The notes: generated by a model from the letters alone, not told the origin. Numbered from the stretch's first letter, positions 1-7,419 are shown. The stretch: DNA of 36,752 nt from Dehalococcoidales bacterium (GCA_030690265.1 JAUYHA010000186.1:1-36752), one strand, 5' to 3'. Numbers and translations are program-made.

Positions 1-471
1 TGGATAGATGACATAGTTGGCGCCCTCTTCGACCCTATCATAGTAATGCCCGGTGGTTGGGGAGATGACCTGCCAGAGTGGCTGAGAACAAGAGTCACCC
101 TTGAGCGCCTTGCTGAAAACATAGTAGCAACCAGGGAAAACAGAGAAATCACGGCCACTGATGCCGAAGCCGCCTGCTACCTCTTTACTGCCTCGCTAAC
201 CGCACCAATCGGAGGCGACTGGACCCAGGTATACCTGTACGTTGCCGGCGGGGAAATGAAGAGCCAGGCGAAGAGCGAACTACCGGAAGATATAAAGGTC
301 GAGGCCTTAACCGAGAGCCAGTGGCGTGACTTAAAAGAGCTGAAGAACTGGATTTATCGGCAGCGAGTGAAGCACCGCAAGGAAAAGGCACACGGAGAGC
401 GCCGTAAGACCGAAGAAGAAGCTAAGACAAGAGAGTTGGAAACCAGGCCGGTCCAGCCATCGTTCTTCTAG
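1..471 (+). CDS. Hypothetical protein, 5'-truncated by the window edge
   Basis: The frame is open from base 1, so an ATG at 46 is probably internal: the residues before it (WIDDIVGALFDPIIV) read like coding sequence and join smoothly to MPGGWGDDLPEW. The visible part is about 156 residues, mixed alpha/beta, with a highly charged, probably helical C-terminal third (KHRKEKAHGERRKTEEEAK) that could be a coiled coil or nucleic-acid-contacting tail. There are no membrane segments and no recognised catalytic motif. It ends just upstream of a second small gene of a type I associate with plasmids and integrated elements, so I infer it belongs to a mobile or accessory cluster starting outside the window. 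Function unknown. Confidence 0.6.
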   Translation, partial: WIDDIVGALFDPIIVMPGGWGDDLPEWLRTRVTLERLAENIVATRENREITATDAEAACYLFTASLTAPIGGDWTQVYLYVAGGEMKSQAKSELPEDIKVEALTESQWRDLKELKNWIYRQRVKHRKEKAHGERRKTEEEAKTRELETRPVQPSFF

Positions 472-491
472 GAGAAAAAGGAGGGATACTC

Positions 492-809
492 ATAGATACC
501 TTATTCGTAATCAATGCTGTTTTTAGCACCGGGCAGATTGTCGCCACGAGAGGGGTATACGACCTAGCCTACCAGAACGCAGACTTTGCCAAGTTTGTCC
601 AGAAATCCCTCAATCTCCACGTCAAGGGCGACTGGGGAGACGTGGACGACGAGGATAAACAGACCAACGACCAAGCACTCAAACAGGGTACTCGACTACT
701 ATCGGCCTATAACGATGACCGCTTTCCCAAGAACGGGGTAGCGACCATCTGGATAATCACCGAGGCCGACCGGAGCGCAACCACTATTCTCTTCCCCGAC
801 GAGTATTAG
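492..809 (+). CDS. Conserved plasmid-type small protein, apparent ATA start
   Basis: The open frame encodes about 105 residues starting (M)DTLFVINAVFSTGQIVATRG, with a conserved-looking core HVKGDWGDVDDEDKQTND and end IITEADRSATTILFPDEY. I recognise this as a widespread small protein of plasmids and integrated elements that databases often mislabel as a type I restriction subunit; its function is unknown. The frame has no ATG, GTG or TTG from the upstream in-frame stop (423-425) to the conserved core. A strong Shine-Dalgarno GGAGGG (480-485) sits 6-7 bases before ATA at 492, exactly where the family start would lie. Either the gene uses a rare AUA start or a G-to-A change has silenced it. Confidence 0.6.
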   Translation: MDTLFVINAVFSTGQIVATRGVYDLAYQNADFAKFVQKSLNLHVKGDWGDVDDEDKQTNDQALKQGTRLLSAYNDDRFPKNGVATIWIITEADRSATTILFPDEY

Positions 810-909
810 CCATTGATCCTGGCACTTAGCCTGCATGGTTAGGTGCCAGAGATGAGTGGCCAACACTCAAATTTACAGAGTTAACCATGCCATGAAAGGA
901 GGTGTAATT

Positions 910-1158
910 GTGCCTAAAGATGTTGTTGTCGAGCAAGAGGACATTGAGGTGAACGGGAACAAGTTCATCATCACCCGCATACCTACTGCCACGTCGGGAA
1001 GCTGGTTTGTGGTCCATGATGCCTGCGAGATATGGGTGGCGGTTGCCATTGATGACCTGTCCGGTGAAATCATCGGCTGGCGAAACCCGCCTGATAAGTT
1101 CCAAACAGAGATAGAGGTCGCCATAAAGAAGGCGTTCGGCATTCCCGTCCAATATTGA
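910..1158 (+). CDS. Hypothetical small protein (82 aa)
   Basis: A GTG start at 910 is preceded by AAAGGAGGT (895-903) at ideal spacing, so I prefer it to the in-frame GTG at 856, which would add 18 residues and has no ribosome-binding site. The protein is soluble and probably beta-rich, with one internal stretch SGSWFVVHDACEIWVAVAID that looks like adjacent strands and a short C-terminal helix ending in GIPVQY. It has no metal-binding cysteine pairs, signal peptide or membrane segment. I do not recognise the family. It sits in a run of unrelated small plus-strand genes typical of accessory DNA. Confidence 0.55.
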   Translation: MPKDVVVEQEDIEVNGNKFIITRIPTATSGSWFVVHDACEIWVAVAIDDLSGEIIGWRNPPDKFQTEIEVAIKKAFGIPVQY

Positions 1159-1190
1159 GCCAGCCTGATTGGCTCCAGACCGACCGCATA

Positions 1191-1220
1191 TTGACACACG
1201 TGGCTAGAATAGATTAGTCT
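1191..1220 (+). promoter_or_regulatory. Possible sigma-70 type promoter
   Basis: A perfect -35 hexamer TTGACA lies at 1191-1196. The best-placed -10, TAGTCT at 1215-1220 (spacer 18), matches the consensus only partly. It would drive the DUF5679 gene starting at 1250. Confidence 0.35.
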
Positions 1221-1249
1221 CAATACAAATACAGTAAGGAGGATAAAAC

Positions 1250-1390
1250 ATGCAGGGTTATTGTGTGAAGTGTAAAACCAAGCGGGAGATTAAAGGGGCC
1301 AAGAGTATCACCATGAAGAACGGTAAGCCGGCAACCCAAGGTACGTGTCCTGTATGTAGCACCAAGATGTTCAGAATCGGTAAGGCCTAG
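1250..1390 (+). CDS. DUF5679 zinc-ribbon mini-protein (46 aa)
   Basis: This 46-residue protein starts at an ATG preceded by AAGGAGG (1236-1242). It carries two CxxC knuckles (CVKC near residue 5, CPVC near residue 33) and the family core MKNGKPATQG between them, which I recognise as DUF5679. The cysteines should bind one structural zinc. The family is common in Chloroflexota, archaea and phage-like elements and has no established function. The C-terminus MFRIGKA is basic, compatible with nucleic-acid binding, but that is inference. It appears to be a single-gene transcript, with a candidate promoter just upstream and AT-rich non-coding DNA after it. Confidence 0.8.
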   Translation: MQGYCVKCKTKREIKGAKSITMKNGKPATQGTCPVCSTKMFRIGKA

Positions 1391-1663
1391 TCTACTCCAA
1401 TATAGCCTGTAGCCCCCCTTAGTTTCTTCGTAGGTAACTAAATAAGCTATAGGCGAAATTCTACTTCTGATTTAAGGTAACCGAGGGGTCAAAATACAGA
1501 CTTAAATATAGTGTAGCTATTTTTGGCAAAACATCTGATATACAAATTATATGGACGCCACGGGGGTCGGAAAATAGGTTTATGTATTAGCATTTATTAT
1601 TATAAATATATTATTTATTATAATATACTTTACAACATACATTAATGATGATATATTAGCAAT
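1391..1663. other. AT-rich non-coding stretch
   Basis: No supported gene. From about 1580 to 1660 the sequence is almost pure A/T (runs of TATTAT and ATATAT), sharply unlike its neighbours. It probably holds the promoter of the zinc-ribbon gene at 1664, and it marks a compositional break before the restriction-modification cluster. Confidence 0.4.
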
Positions 1664-1822
1664 ATGTCATACAAAGAAAGGAAAGAGGTCACAATATTCC
1701 ATTGTTCCCGATGCAGGCATGAATGGATTCCTAATAATCCCGAAAAAGAGCCGAAGGTGTGCCCTAAGTGTCATAGCCCATACTGGAAAGAAGCGAGAAC
1801 ACGGGTCAAGGTGGATAAATAA
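1664..1822 (+). CDS. Zinc-ribbon mini-protein (52 aa)
   Basis: A 52-residue protein begins MSYKERKEVTIFHCSRC and has two cysteine pairs, CSRC near residue 14 and CPKC near residue 33, separated by a short RHEWIPNNPEKEPKV loop. This is a rubredoxin-like or zinc-ribbon knuckle. The end SPYWKEARTRVKVDK resembles short proteins encoded beside toxin or restriction genes, and I infer a DNA-binding or structural role. No clear Shine-Dalgarno is visible upstream; the leader is extremely AT-rich. It lies upstream of the restriction endonuclease gene in the same orientation, so a controller-type role is possible but unproven. Confidence 0.6.
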   Translation: MSYKERKEVTIFHCSRCRHEWIPNNPEKEPKVCPKCHSPYWKEARTRVKVDK

Positions 1823-1941
1823 AAATTTATGATAGAGGGGACAATTTTTAAGATAACTCCAAGACCGCGTTTTGATAACTTATTTGACCGAGGTATATCT
1901 GATGACTCAAACTAAGAACAGCCAGATATTTGGAGGCGTGC

Positions 1942-2757
1942 TTGGATAAATTAGAAGCAATCAAAGTTATTGTAGCATCCTCTGTGCAAGCCTTCGCCAA
2001 TGGGTTCAAGGGACGGCATGAGGGTGAAGTTGATGACCCGGAAGGCACGATAAACATGAAAATCCACAACGTGTTTATTGAAGCACTTGGTAAAGAGATA
2101 CAGTATTATTCTGCATTGGCTCGGTCACTCGACAGTTCACTAGGTAATATGCTTGAGGGTATGGCAATCAATATAGCTGGTTTGTTTTATGAGGTCAGGC
2201 ATAATGTTGAGGGTCCGCTCACTCCAGCACAAACAAGTAGGATTGCAGAAATACTAGAAGGATACAAAAGGCGAACGAGCAAGGCTCACATTACCGATTA
2301 CCAAACCCTGAGAGACATGAACACACCCGACAAGCCGACCATTGTCAGACACGATAGTGATTACTATTTGATTGATAAAGAAACGAACCATCACTACCTG
2401 ATTGAACTCAAAATTGGGGGTGATTTAGACAACAAAAAGGCACGTTCTGAAAAAGAGGCAATATTAGAGCAATATGCCATCCTCTCCAACACGCTTCCCA
2501 AAAACGTTAATATTTCAATCCACTTTGCTACTGCATATAACCGCTTCGGCGAAAACAAGCCCTGGCGTCAAGAGCGTGTTAGGCAATTCTTTTCGGATGA
2601 TGAATTGCTTATAGGACGGGACTTCTGGAACTTCGTTTGCAAATCTGAGAAGGGTTACGAGACTGTCTTATCAGCTTACAGAGACAATGCACATTTAATA
2701 ACATCAGCACTAGACGAAATAAGAACCCTGTATTTACGTGAAAACAATGGTATATAA
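1942..2757 (+). CDS. TdeIII-family type II restriction endonuclease
   Basis: About 271 residues. The protein matches what I know of the TdeIII family of PD-(D/E)XK endonucleases (GGNCC-type specificity in characterised members; specificity here is not readable). The catalytic region shows HDSDYYLIDKETNHHYLIE followed by LK at about residues 137-157, giving the acidic residue and ELK of the PD-(D/E)XK core. A conserved-looking GGDLDNKKARSEKEA follows. I chose TTG at 1942 because GGAGG (1932-1936) sits at proper spacing; an in-frame TTG at 1930 has no ribosome-binding site. The 3' end overlaps the next small gene by about 11 bases, implying coupling. Part of its C-terminal coding sequence recurs upstream of the methyltransferase. 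Confidence 0.8.
   Translation: MDKLEAIKVIVASSVQAFANGFKGRHEGEVDDPEGTINMKIHNVFIEALGKEIQYYSALARSLDSSLGNMLEGMAINIAGLFYEVRHNVEGPLTPAQTSRIAEILEGYKRRTSKAHITDYQTLRDMNTPDKPTIVRHDSDYYLIDKETNHHYLIELKIGGDLDNKKARSEKEAILEQYAILSNTLPKNVNISIHFATAYNRFGENKPWRQERVRQFFSDDELLIGRDFWNFVCKSEKGYETVLSAYRDNAHLITSALDEIRTLYLRENNGI
2710..2750 (+). repeat. Duplicated gene-junction segment, copy 1
   Basis: This 41-base segment covers the end of the endonuclease gene (LDEIRTLYLRENNG) and the start codon of the next gene. It matches 3057-3097 at 32 of 41 positions by my count without gaps, and both copies end with the ATGG of a downstream start. Confidence 0.75.
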
Positions 2758-3049
2758 GCAAGTTCACCCACGAGCCAATCTCTCAATAGAACGTTTCACT
2801 GAGCGTGTTCCTGCTGATGGTAAATACTACTTAATTAAGGGTGACGAAGTTATAGAGTCTTTTCGTAGCCTTAAGCTAGCTCAAGAACGTTATCGGAGCT
2901 TGGTAGACAAAATGGCACTACCACCATTGATAGACCAAGAAAAAAAGATGACTAAAGAGCAGATACAGGACTTAAATTTTTCGGTCAGAAAAATAACAGG
3001 ATATGAATATACATCCAAACCTTCGGGTAAAAATAAGCATCCTAAGTAG
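2747..3049 (+). CDS. Small unknown protein inside the R-M operon (100 aa)
   Basis: A soluble, basic protein of about 100 residues lies between endonuclease and methyltransferase. I place the start at ATG 2747 because it occupies the same position in the duplicated junction as the methyltransferase ATG at 3094; a GTG at 2738 is the alternative. The N-terminal part (KYYLIKGDEVIESFRSLKLAQERYRSL) resembles a small beta-hairpin plus helix, the middle is charged, and the C-terminus is lysine-rich (SGKNKHPK). I recognise no family. Its position suggests an accessory or controller role for the restriction system, but its arrival by insertion with a duplicated junction means it may be a passenger. Confidence 0.55.
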   Translation: MVYKQVHPRANLSIERFTERVPADGKYYLIKGDEVIESFRSLKLAQERYRSLVDKMALPPLIDQEKKMTKEQIQDLNFSVRKITGYEYTSKPSGKNKHPK

Positions 3050-3053
3050 AACA

Positions 3054-3101
3054 ACTCTTGACGAAATCAGAATACTGTATTTGGGGGAAGATAATGGATA
3101 A
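3054..3101 (+). pseudogene. Fossil C-terminus of the restriction endonuclease gene
   Basis: Read in one frame this stretch encodes TLDEIRILYLGEDNG followed by a stop at 3099-3101. The genuine endonuclease ends SALDEIRTLYLRENNGI. It overlaps the methyltransferase start (ATG 3094), so the ancestral order was probably endonuclease directly overlapping methyltransferase, before the 100-residue gene came between them. Confidence 0.75.
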
Positions 3102-3822
3102 TGAGAAACCTATTCTTAAATTAGGCGATAGCCGTTGTTTAATCAAAGAGATACCAGACCACTCAATAGACCTGATACTGACAGACCCGCCATATAATCT
3201 CAGTGGCTATTCTACAGGGAACATGGAACTGTCGTGGCACAAAACAATCAATAATGATTTGGCTGAGTGGGATATGAATAGCTTTGAGCCTGCTGAATGG
3301 CTACCGGAGTTCAAACGTGTGTTAAAGCCTACAGGTAACATCTTTGCCTTCACTAGCTACAACCTCATGGGTAAATGGCATCAGGTCTTTGACCCTGAAT
3401 TTGATACCTTTCAATACATGGTGTGGCATAAGACCAATCCAGTGCCTAAGATTCGGAGAGCAGGCTTCTTAAATAGCTGTGAGCTAATAATCTGTGTCTG
3501 GGACAAGGGTCATATTTGGAACTTCTCCAGCCAGAAAGAGATGCACAATTTCATAGAAACTCCGATATGTATGGGCAAAGAAAGATTGAAGAACCCTTGT
3601 CATCCTACTCAGAAGCCTGTGAAGGTGCTAGAACGCATAATCAAGATGGCTACTAATGAAGGTGATACTATCCTTGACCCATTTATGGGAGTCGGCTCAA
3701 CAGGCGTGGCTGCGATTAATTTGGGGAGAAAATTCATCGGTTTTGAATTAGAAAAAGAATATTACGATGCAGCAGTTAACCGAATTGAGACTAGCATTCA
3801 AGCCAAGCTAGTATTAATATAA
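3094..3822 (+). CDS. DNA methyltransferase (N6-adenine or N4-cytosine)
   Basis: This 242-residue protein belongs to the N6_N4_Mtase family. Motif order is that of beta-class enzymes: catalytic motif IV TDPPYN at residues 30-35 first, the HPTQKP motif at 170-175, then the SAM-binding motif I DPFMGVGSTG at about 195-204. DPPY is compatible with N6-adenine or N4-cytosine methylation. A separate target-recognition domain is not obvious at this length. The start is ATG 3094, preceded by GGGGGAAG (3083-3090); an upstream in-frame TTG at 3058 lies in the fossil endonuclease tail. It presumably protects the host from the TdeIII-type endonuclease two genes upstream. Confidence 0.9.
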   Translation: MDNEKPILKLGDSRCLIKEIPDHSIDLILTDPPYNLSGYSTGNMELSWHKTINNDLAEWDMNSFEPAEWLPEFKRVLKPTGNIFAFTSYNLMGKWHQVFDPEFDTFQYMVWHKTNPVPKIRRAGFLNSCELIICVWDKGHIWNFSSQKEMHNFIETPICMGKERLKNPCHPTQKPVKVLERIIKMATNEGDTILDPFMGVGSTGVAAINLGRKFIGFELEKEYYDAAVNRIETSIQAKLVLI

Positions 3823-3859
3823 AAGGGGGGTTATCATGGCAAGACCAAAAGGTAAGTTA

Positions 3860-3863
3860 AGTT
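3860..3863 (+). repeat. Target-site duplication (AGTT), left copy
   Basis: AGTT abuts the left IS end (TGTC at 3864). The partner AGTT lies at 6449-6452, directly after the right end (GACA, 6445-6448). Four bases is short but within the range for IS21 elements, and the in-frame gene rejoining supports it. Confidence 0.75.
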
Positions 3864-3869
3864 TGTCGT

Positions 3870-3941
3870 TTCTCAGGTTAAATTACCACCCTTTATCAAG
3901 TTAATGTTCCACCCTGTTTCTCAAGTTAATGTTCCACCCCT
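3870..3941. repeat. Left-end IstA-binding repeats (three copies)
   Basis: Three near-identical units of about 21-23 bases start at 3870, 3894 and 3919. Each has a CTCA- or TCAAG-type head, a GTTAA core and a CCACCC tail. The inverted counterparts at the right end lie at about 6363-6444. Confidence 0.75.
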
Positions 3942-3963
3942 GGGTGCACTTTTGAGGATAGTA

Positions 3964-4731
3964 TCACACAGTTACCACCTCCTTTTCAAGGGCTTTGTCG
4001 GGAGAAAGGAGTATCCGGTGGCTCTTCCCGGTCAGAGTAATTACATGTGCGCAGCTGATGAGGCGGTCAAGAGCGCTCTCAGCTATTACCGGGTTGGGGA
4101 ATAAGGGATACCAGTCCTTAGGTGACCGGTTTGCCGTAACTATCATGGAGCTAGAGCGATAGCGCTGGTCGATAAGCTCATAGAGGTCCTCAGCCTGGGT
4201 TTTGGTAAACTCCTTAAGAGCAAAATCGTCAAGGATGAGTAAATCAGGCTTCAGGTAGCGGTGCAGCCTCTTGTCCCAGGTATCATCAGCTCGGCCTCCA
4301 CCCAGGTCAGACAGGAGCCGACCGGCCTTGGTGAATAGGACGCTGTAACCCTGACGACAGGCTTGATGACCTAAAGCTTGGGACAGATGTGTCTTACCTA
4401 CCCCAACGGGGCCACAGAAGATTATCGACTCTTTCCGCTCGATAAACCGGCAGGTAGCCAGGTCATTAATGTGCTGAGCGGGTATCTTAGGATTGAAGTT
4501 GAAATCAAACCCTTCCAGGCTCTTCTCTTCTTCAAAGTGGGCCTGGGTAATCCGTCTAGCCAGCCTTTTGTTGGCCCGACGCTGCACTTCATCCTCAAGA
4601 AGAATCTCCAGGAACTGGATAAAGCCGAGACTCTCCTTCTGAGCCTGACTGAGCCTTAATTCCAGGGTATCGAGCATACCGTTAAGTTTGAGTTGCCTCA
4701 TCTTGTTCTCCAGTTGATGTATATCAGCCAT
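3964..4731 (-). CDS. istB: IS21 transposition helper ATPase IstB
   Basis: This 255-residue AAA+ ATPase assists the IS21 transposase in target capture. Walker A is GPVGVGKTH at residues 107-115, Walker B is LLILDDF at about 164-170, and the sensor-1 strand MIVTANR follows. The N-terminal region is the helical IstB segment (MADIHQLENKMRQLKLNGML). Length and order match the family. The start ATG at 4731 lies 12 bases after the istA stop, with an AGGAGG-type site between, so the two are translated from one transcript. There are no internal stops or obvious defects. Confidence 0.95.
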   Translation of the reverse strand: MADIHQLENKMRQLKLNGMLDTLELRLSQAQKESLGFIQFLEILLEDEVQRRANKRLARRITQAHFEEEKSLEGFDFNFNPKIPAQHINDLATCRFIERKESIIFCGPVGVGKTHLSQALGHQACRQGYSVLFTKAGRLLSDLGGGRADDTWDKRLHRYLKPDLLILDDFALKEFTKTQAEDLYELIDQRYRSSSMIVTANRSPKDWYPLFPNPVIAESALDRLISCAHVITLTGKSHRILLSPDKALEKEVVTV

Positions 4732-4743
4732 TAGTATCCTCCT

Positions 4744-6294
4744 TTAGCCTTTAATCGAGTTAAACAGCCGGTCAGGTCCATGTAGAAATGCTCCGGCCAG
4801 CCTCACCGGCTCAAGTAACAGCGGTTCCCTGTCCAGGTCTCGTTCCAGGATAGTTTTCACCGTGTGATAACAGGGGTCGCCGAAAGCATTGGCCCGGGCA
4901 CAGGCTTGCTCCAGCCTCGCCTCACCGTATTTCTCTACCAGCCTTAAGATTCCCTGGCACTGGCGCAGGTGATGAAAGGCATGCTCCTCCAGCAAAGCCT
5001 GTACCGTCTCTCTGGTTGAGATGCCGATGAGGCTGGCTCTTTGGCGGTACCAGTCAGGTGTGCGCTGGAAGAAGGCCGCCTTCTCCGGTGGATAGTCGTT
5101 CCAGTCAGTGACCCTCTGTCCCTTGGCCCCTCTCAGGTGAGTCTTTATCAGTTCAAAGTCAAGGTAGACCTCAGCCACTCTGCTCCCTAACTTCACAGCC
5201 ACGGTCTTACCCAAGTACCGGTAAGGCACGGAATAAAGCGTGCCACCCACCTGGATGTGGCAGTCGTGGGCGACCTTGGCCTGATGCCAGGTGACTATCT
5301 CAAATGGCGCCGCCGGCAGTGGGTTAAGCTGCTTTTCTTCGGCAAGATGAAACAGGGTAAGCGGCTGCTGATGGGTGGTGCCGTGCTGCCTTACCCCGGC
5401 TACTTTAAGACACCACTCCATGGCTTGCTTATTTATCTCTTCCAGGCTGGTGAAATCCCTTCCCGACCAGAAGCTATCCCGGATATAGGGAATAACTCTC
5501 TCCACCCGCGCCTTGTCCCTCGGTTTGCCGCTCCTGGCCGGGTCAATGATACTGCCATAGTGGTGGGCTAATTCTTCATAGCCATGGTTAAACTTCGGGT
5601 CATAAAGGTCGGCCTTGATTATCCCGGTCTTTAAATTATCCGGGACTATCCTCTTTGGCGCCCCGCCGAAGAATTCGAAGGCTGAAGTGTGACACATGAG
5701 CCAGTCCCGCTGGTCCATCCTGGTTACGACACAGACAAACATGTGCCGGCTAAAGGACAGTATCAGGGCAAAGGCCCAAAGCCGGTACTTTTTACCGCTT
5801 TTAGGGTCCTGCCACATCCCGAGATAACCAAAATCTATCTGAGCTTCCTCTCCCGGTGGCGGGTCGCTCCGTCTCACCGTAATGCGAGGCTTCTTCCACA
5901 CATCGGCGAGAAAACAGCTCAGGTAGCGGTAGAAGCTGGGCTGGGATACCATCACCCTTTTGTCATCGCGCAGCCTCTGCCATATCGTCGCCGCGGTAGT
6001 TGTGACTAAGGCTTCCCTGATTTCGTCCTGGTAGGGAAGAAGCCGGGCAAATGTCTCTGACCGGGTCGATGGGTCAGGTGGCTTAGGGATCACCTCTCTC
6101 AGGAATGCCTTCCAGCCCTGGGCTGGCGTCGGGTCGCCCTGATGATATCCCCTGGCCTCGGCAGCGTAAACATACTTGCGAACGGTAGCCCGGCATACTC
6201 CCAGACTCCGGGAAATAGCACAAATGCTTCTGCCAGCTTGCCAGTGTTCCAGAATTTCAGCGATATCTCGCACCGTGAACCTCCTTCTTGCCAT
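4744..6294 (-). CDS. istA: IS21 transposase IstA
   Basis: This 516-residue DDE transposase has an N-terminal helix-turn-helix (about residues 8-42, IAEILEHWQAGRSICAISR), an rve-type catalytic core and a C-terminal beta-barrel (VPYRYLGKTVAVK region). The catalytic triad can be placed at D154 (AQIDFG), D219 (VPDNLKTG) and E265 (KARVERV). The length is typical. The start ATG at 6294 has an AAGGAGG site just upstream (minus strand). It reads toward the left IS end, followed immediately by istB. It appears intact. Confidence 0.95.
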   Translation of the reverse strand: MARRRFTVRDIAEILEHWQAGRSICAISRSLGVCRATVRKYVYAAEARGYHQGDPTPAQGWKAFLREVIPKPPDPSTRSETFARLLPYQDEIREALVTTTAATIWQRLRDDKRVMVSQPSFYRYLSCFLADVWKKPRITVRRSDPPPGEEAQIDFGYLGMWQDPKSGKKYRLWAFALILSFSRHMFVCVVTRMDQRDWLMCHTSAFEFFGGAPKRIVPDNLKTGIIKADLYDPKFNHGYEELAHHYGSIIDPARSGKPRDKARVERVIPYIRDSFWSGRDFTSLEEINKQAMEWCLKVAGVRQHGTTHQQPLTLFHLAEEKQLNPLPAAPFEIVTWHQAKVAHDCHIQVGGTLYSVPYRYLGKTVAVKLGSRVAEVYLDFELIKTHLRGAKGQRVTDWNDYPPEKAAFFQRTPDWYRQRASLIGISTRETVQALLEEHAFHHLRQCQGILRLVEKYGEARLEQACARANAFGDPCYHTVKTILERDLDREPLLLEPVRLAGAFLHGPDRLFNSIKG

Positions 6295-6657
6295 AAGCTC
6301 AACCTCCTTATTCCAAATGCTGAGCTTATGATGATATGTTTACCGGTTCCGGTGCACCCTGGGGGTGGTAAATAATCTTGAGAATTAGGGTGGTAAATTA
6401 CCGTGAGAATTTTGCCTTAAAAGTGGTCATTTACTGTGAGAATTGACAAGTTATACTAAAGCTGCAATTGAGATATTAAAAACTGAGAAAAAACCTCTTG
6501 GGCCAAAGGAAGTTGTTGATATTGCCCTTAAAAGAAAATTAATAATCAGTAATAGCAAACGCCCAGCCGCTACAATGGCAGGGCGTTTATATTCGAATAG
6601 GGGTAAGTGGTTTGAGAGTGACGGAGCAGGTAGATACTTTTTGATAAAGACGTGAAC

Positions 6658-7419
6658 TTAATTTTTCTTGTTCTTTAGAAGAAGTTTTTTCACATCGTCA
6701 ATAGATAACATTGGCTGAGCCCGGTGTATTATCCGATGGCAGTTAGGGCAAACTGTAAATACTTTTTTCAGAGCTTCCTCAATAGTGATTTTCTCACCCT
6801 CTATGTCCATAAGATGAACAGGTTCTGAGTGATGAAGCTCAATAAAATTCTTGCCAACTTCCCCATATACTTTAGAAAAGTTAAATCCACATGCAACACA
6901 GTAAAGCTCACCTTGATGCTGTTTCTTAAATTCCTCTAAGGCTATGCTACGCAGTTTATTTGACCTGTTTCTCTGCGTAGTTGTTCGCTTATCCAAAGAA
7001 CCTTCTTCGATAATCAAACCCTTATAGTCCTGTTCTGCTTCTTTCTGAAGTATTATTGGGCTAAACCCCTGATTCTCTAAAGATTTTGCAATGTCTTCTG
7101 GTTGACTATCATCAACAATTAACTCTATCCCTTTAAGATAATCTAACCCTTGCTGCGTGATAGTCCATAGTCCTTGTTTTCCTATAGACTTGTAATTGGC
7201 GAGATTCTTCTTGGTGATGGTATCGTGAGATTTCAAATTCCTGACTTTTTGGCTGAAATAAGTATCACTCCTGCCGGTAAGTATCTTCATGTCATGACCG
7301 GAGGGTTGCATCACATCAATAAGATGGGCTATAAGGCTGGAGGTAGTAACTCCAACTTTTTCGTCCTTCATGAATTTGAGGGCAGGAATAACTAACTCAG
7401 ATTCACTATATTCACTCAT
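6658..7419 (-). CDS. HNH endonuclease with N-terminal winged helix
   Basis: This is a 253-residue protein. Residues 5-95 resemble the winged-helix N-terminus of Mrr-like restriction proteins (SELVIPALKFM, then a helix-rich segment and GLWTITQQGLDYL). Residues about 165-235 form an HNH domain with zinc cysteines CVAC (174-177) and CPNC (224-227), the catalytic region FIELHHSEPV (H196/H197) and H228/H232. This layout fits McrA-like or modification-dependent restriction enzymes. The gene converges on the HARE-HTH gene with only two bases between their stop codons, so they belong to one defence cluster. No clear Shine-Dalgarno precedes the ATG. I infer a DNA-cleaving defence role; the target is unknown. 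Confidence 0.8.
   Translation of the reverse strand: MSEYSESELVIPALKFMKDEKVGVTTSSLIAHLIDVMQPSGHDMKILTGRSDTYFSQKVRNLKSHDTITKKNLANYKSIGKQGLWTITQQGLDYLKGIELIVDDSQPEDIAKSLENQGFSPIILQKEAEQDYKGLIIEEGSLDKRTTTQRNRSNKLRSIALEEFKKQHQGELYCVACGFNFSKVYGEVGKNFIELHHSEPVHLMDIEGEKITIEEALKKVFTVCPNCHRIIHRAQPMLSIDDVKKLLLKNKKN

Larger units (their letters stand above)
3864..6448 (-). mobile_element. Complete IS21-family insertion sequence (about 2.6 kb)
   Basis: The element carries istA and istB in the expected order, has imperfect terminal inverted repeats beginning TGTC (about 20 of 26 positions match: TGTC, then TTCTCA, then AAAT and ACCAC), and is flanked by AGTT repeats. Both ends contain several copies of a motif like TTCTCAnGTTAA followed by CCACCC: three on the left (about 3870-3941) and three inverted on the right (about 6363-6444). 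Multiple terminal repeats are the expected transposase binding sites of this family. Both genes look intact, so the copy may be active and recent. Confidence 0.9.
3836..6655 (+). pseudogene. HARE-HTH domain gene split by an IS21 element
   Basis: The gene begins at ATG 3836 behind a G-rich site (AAAAGGGGGG, 3821-3830) and reads MARPKGKLS before the IS starts at 3864. After the IS, from 6449, it continues SYTKAAIEILKTEKK to a TGA ending at 6655. Removing the IS and one AGTT copy joins the halves in frame to a protein of about 76 residues. The distal part (PLGPKEVVDIALKR, later ATMAGRLYSNRGKW, FESDGAGRYFLIKT) matches a HARE-HTH winged helix, a DNA-binding domain linked to restriction systems and RNA polymerase delta. 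A TTG at 6443 in the IS end could start a 70-residue version, but no ribosome-binding site is visible. It follows the methyltransferase by 13 bases, so it was probably the last gene of the R-M operon. Confidence 0.85.

Noticed and set aside
1829-1915. 28-residue frame MIEGTIFKITPRPRF with a start and stop just before the endonuclease gene
   Set aside because: No Shine-Dalgarno, short, no recognised family; could be a remnant of an upstream gene.
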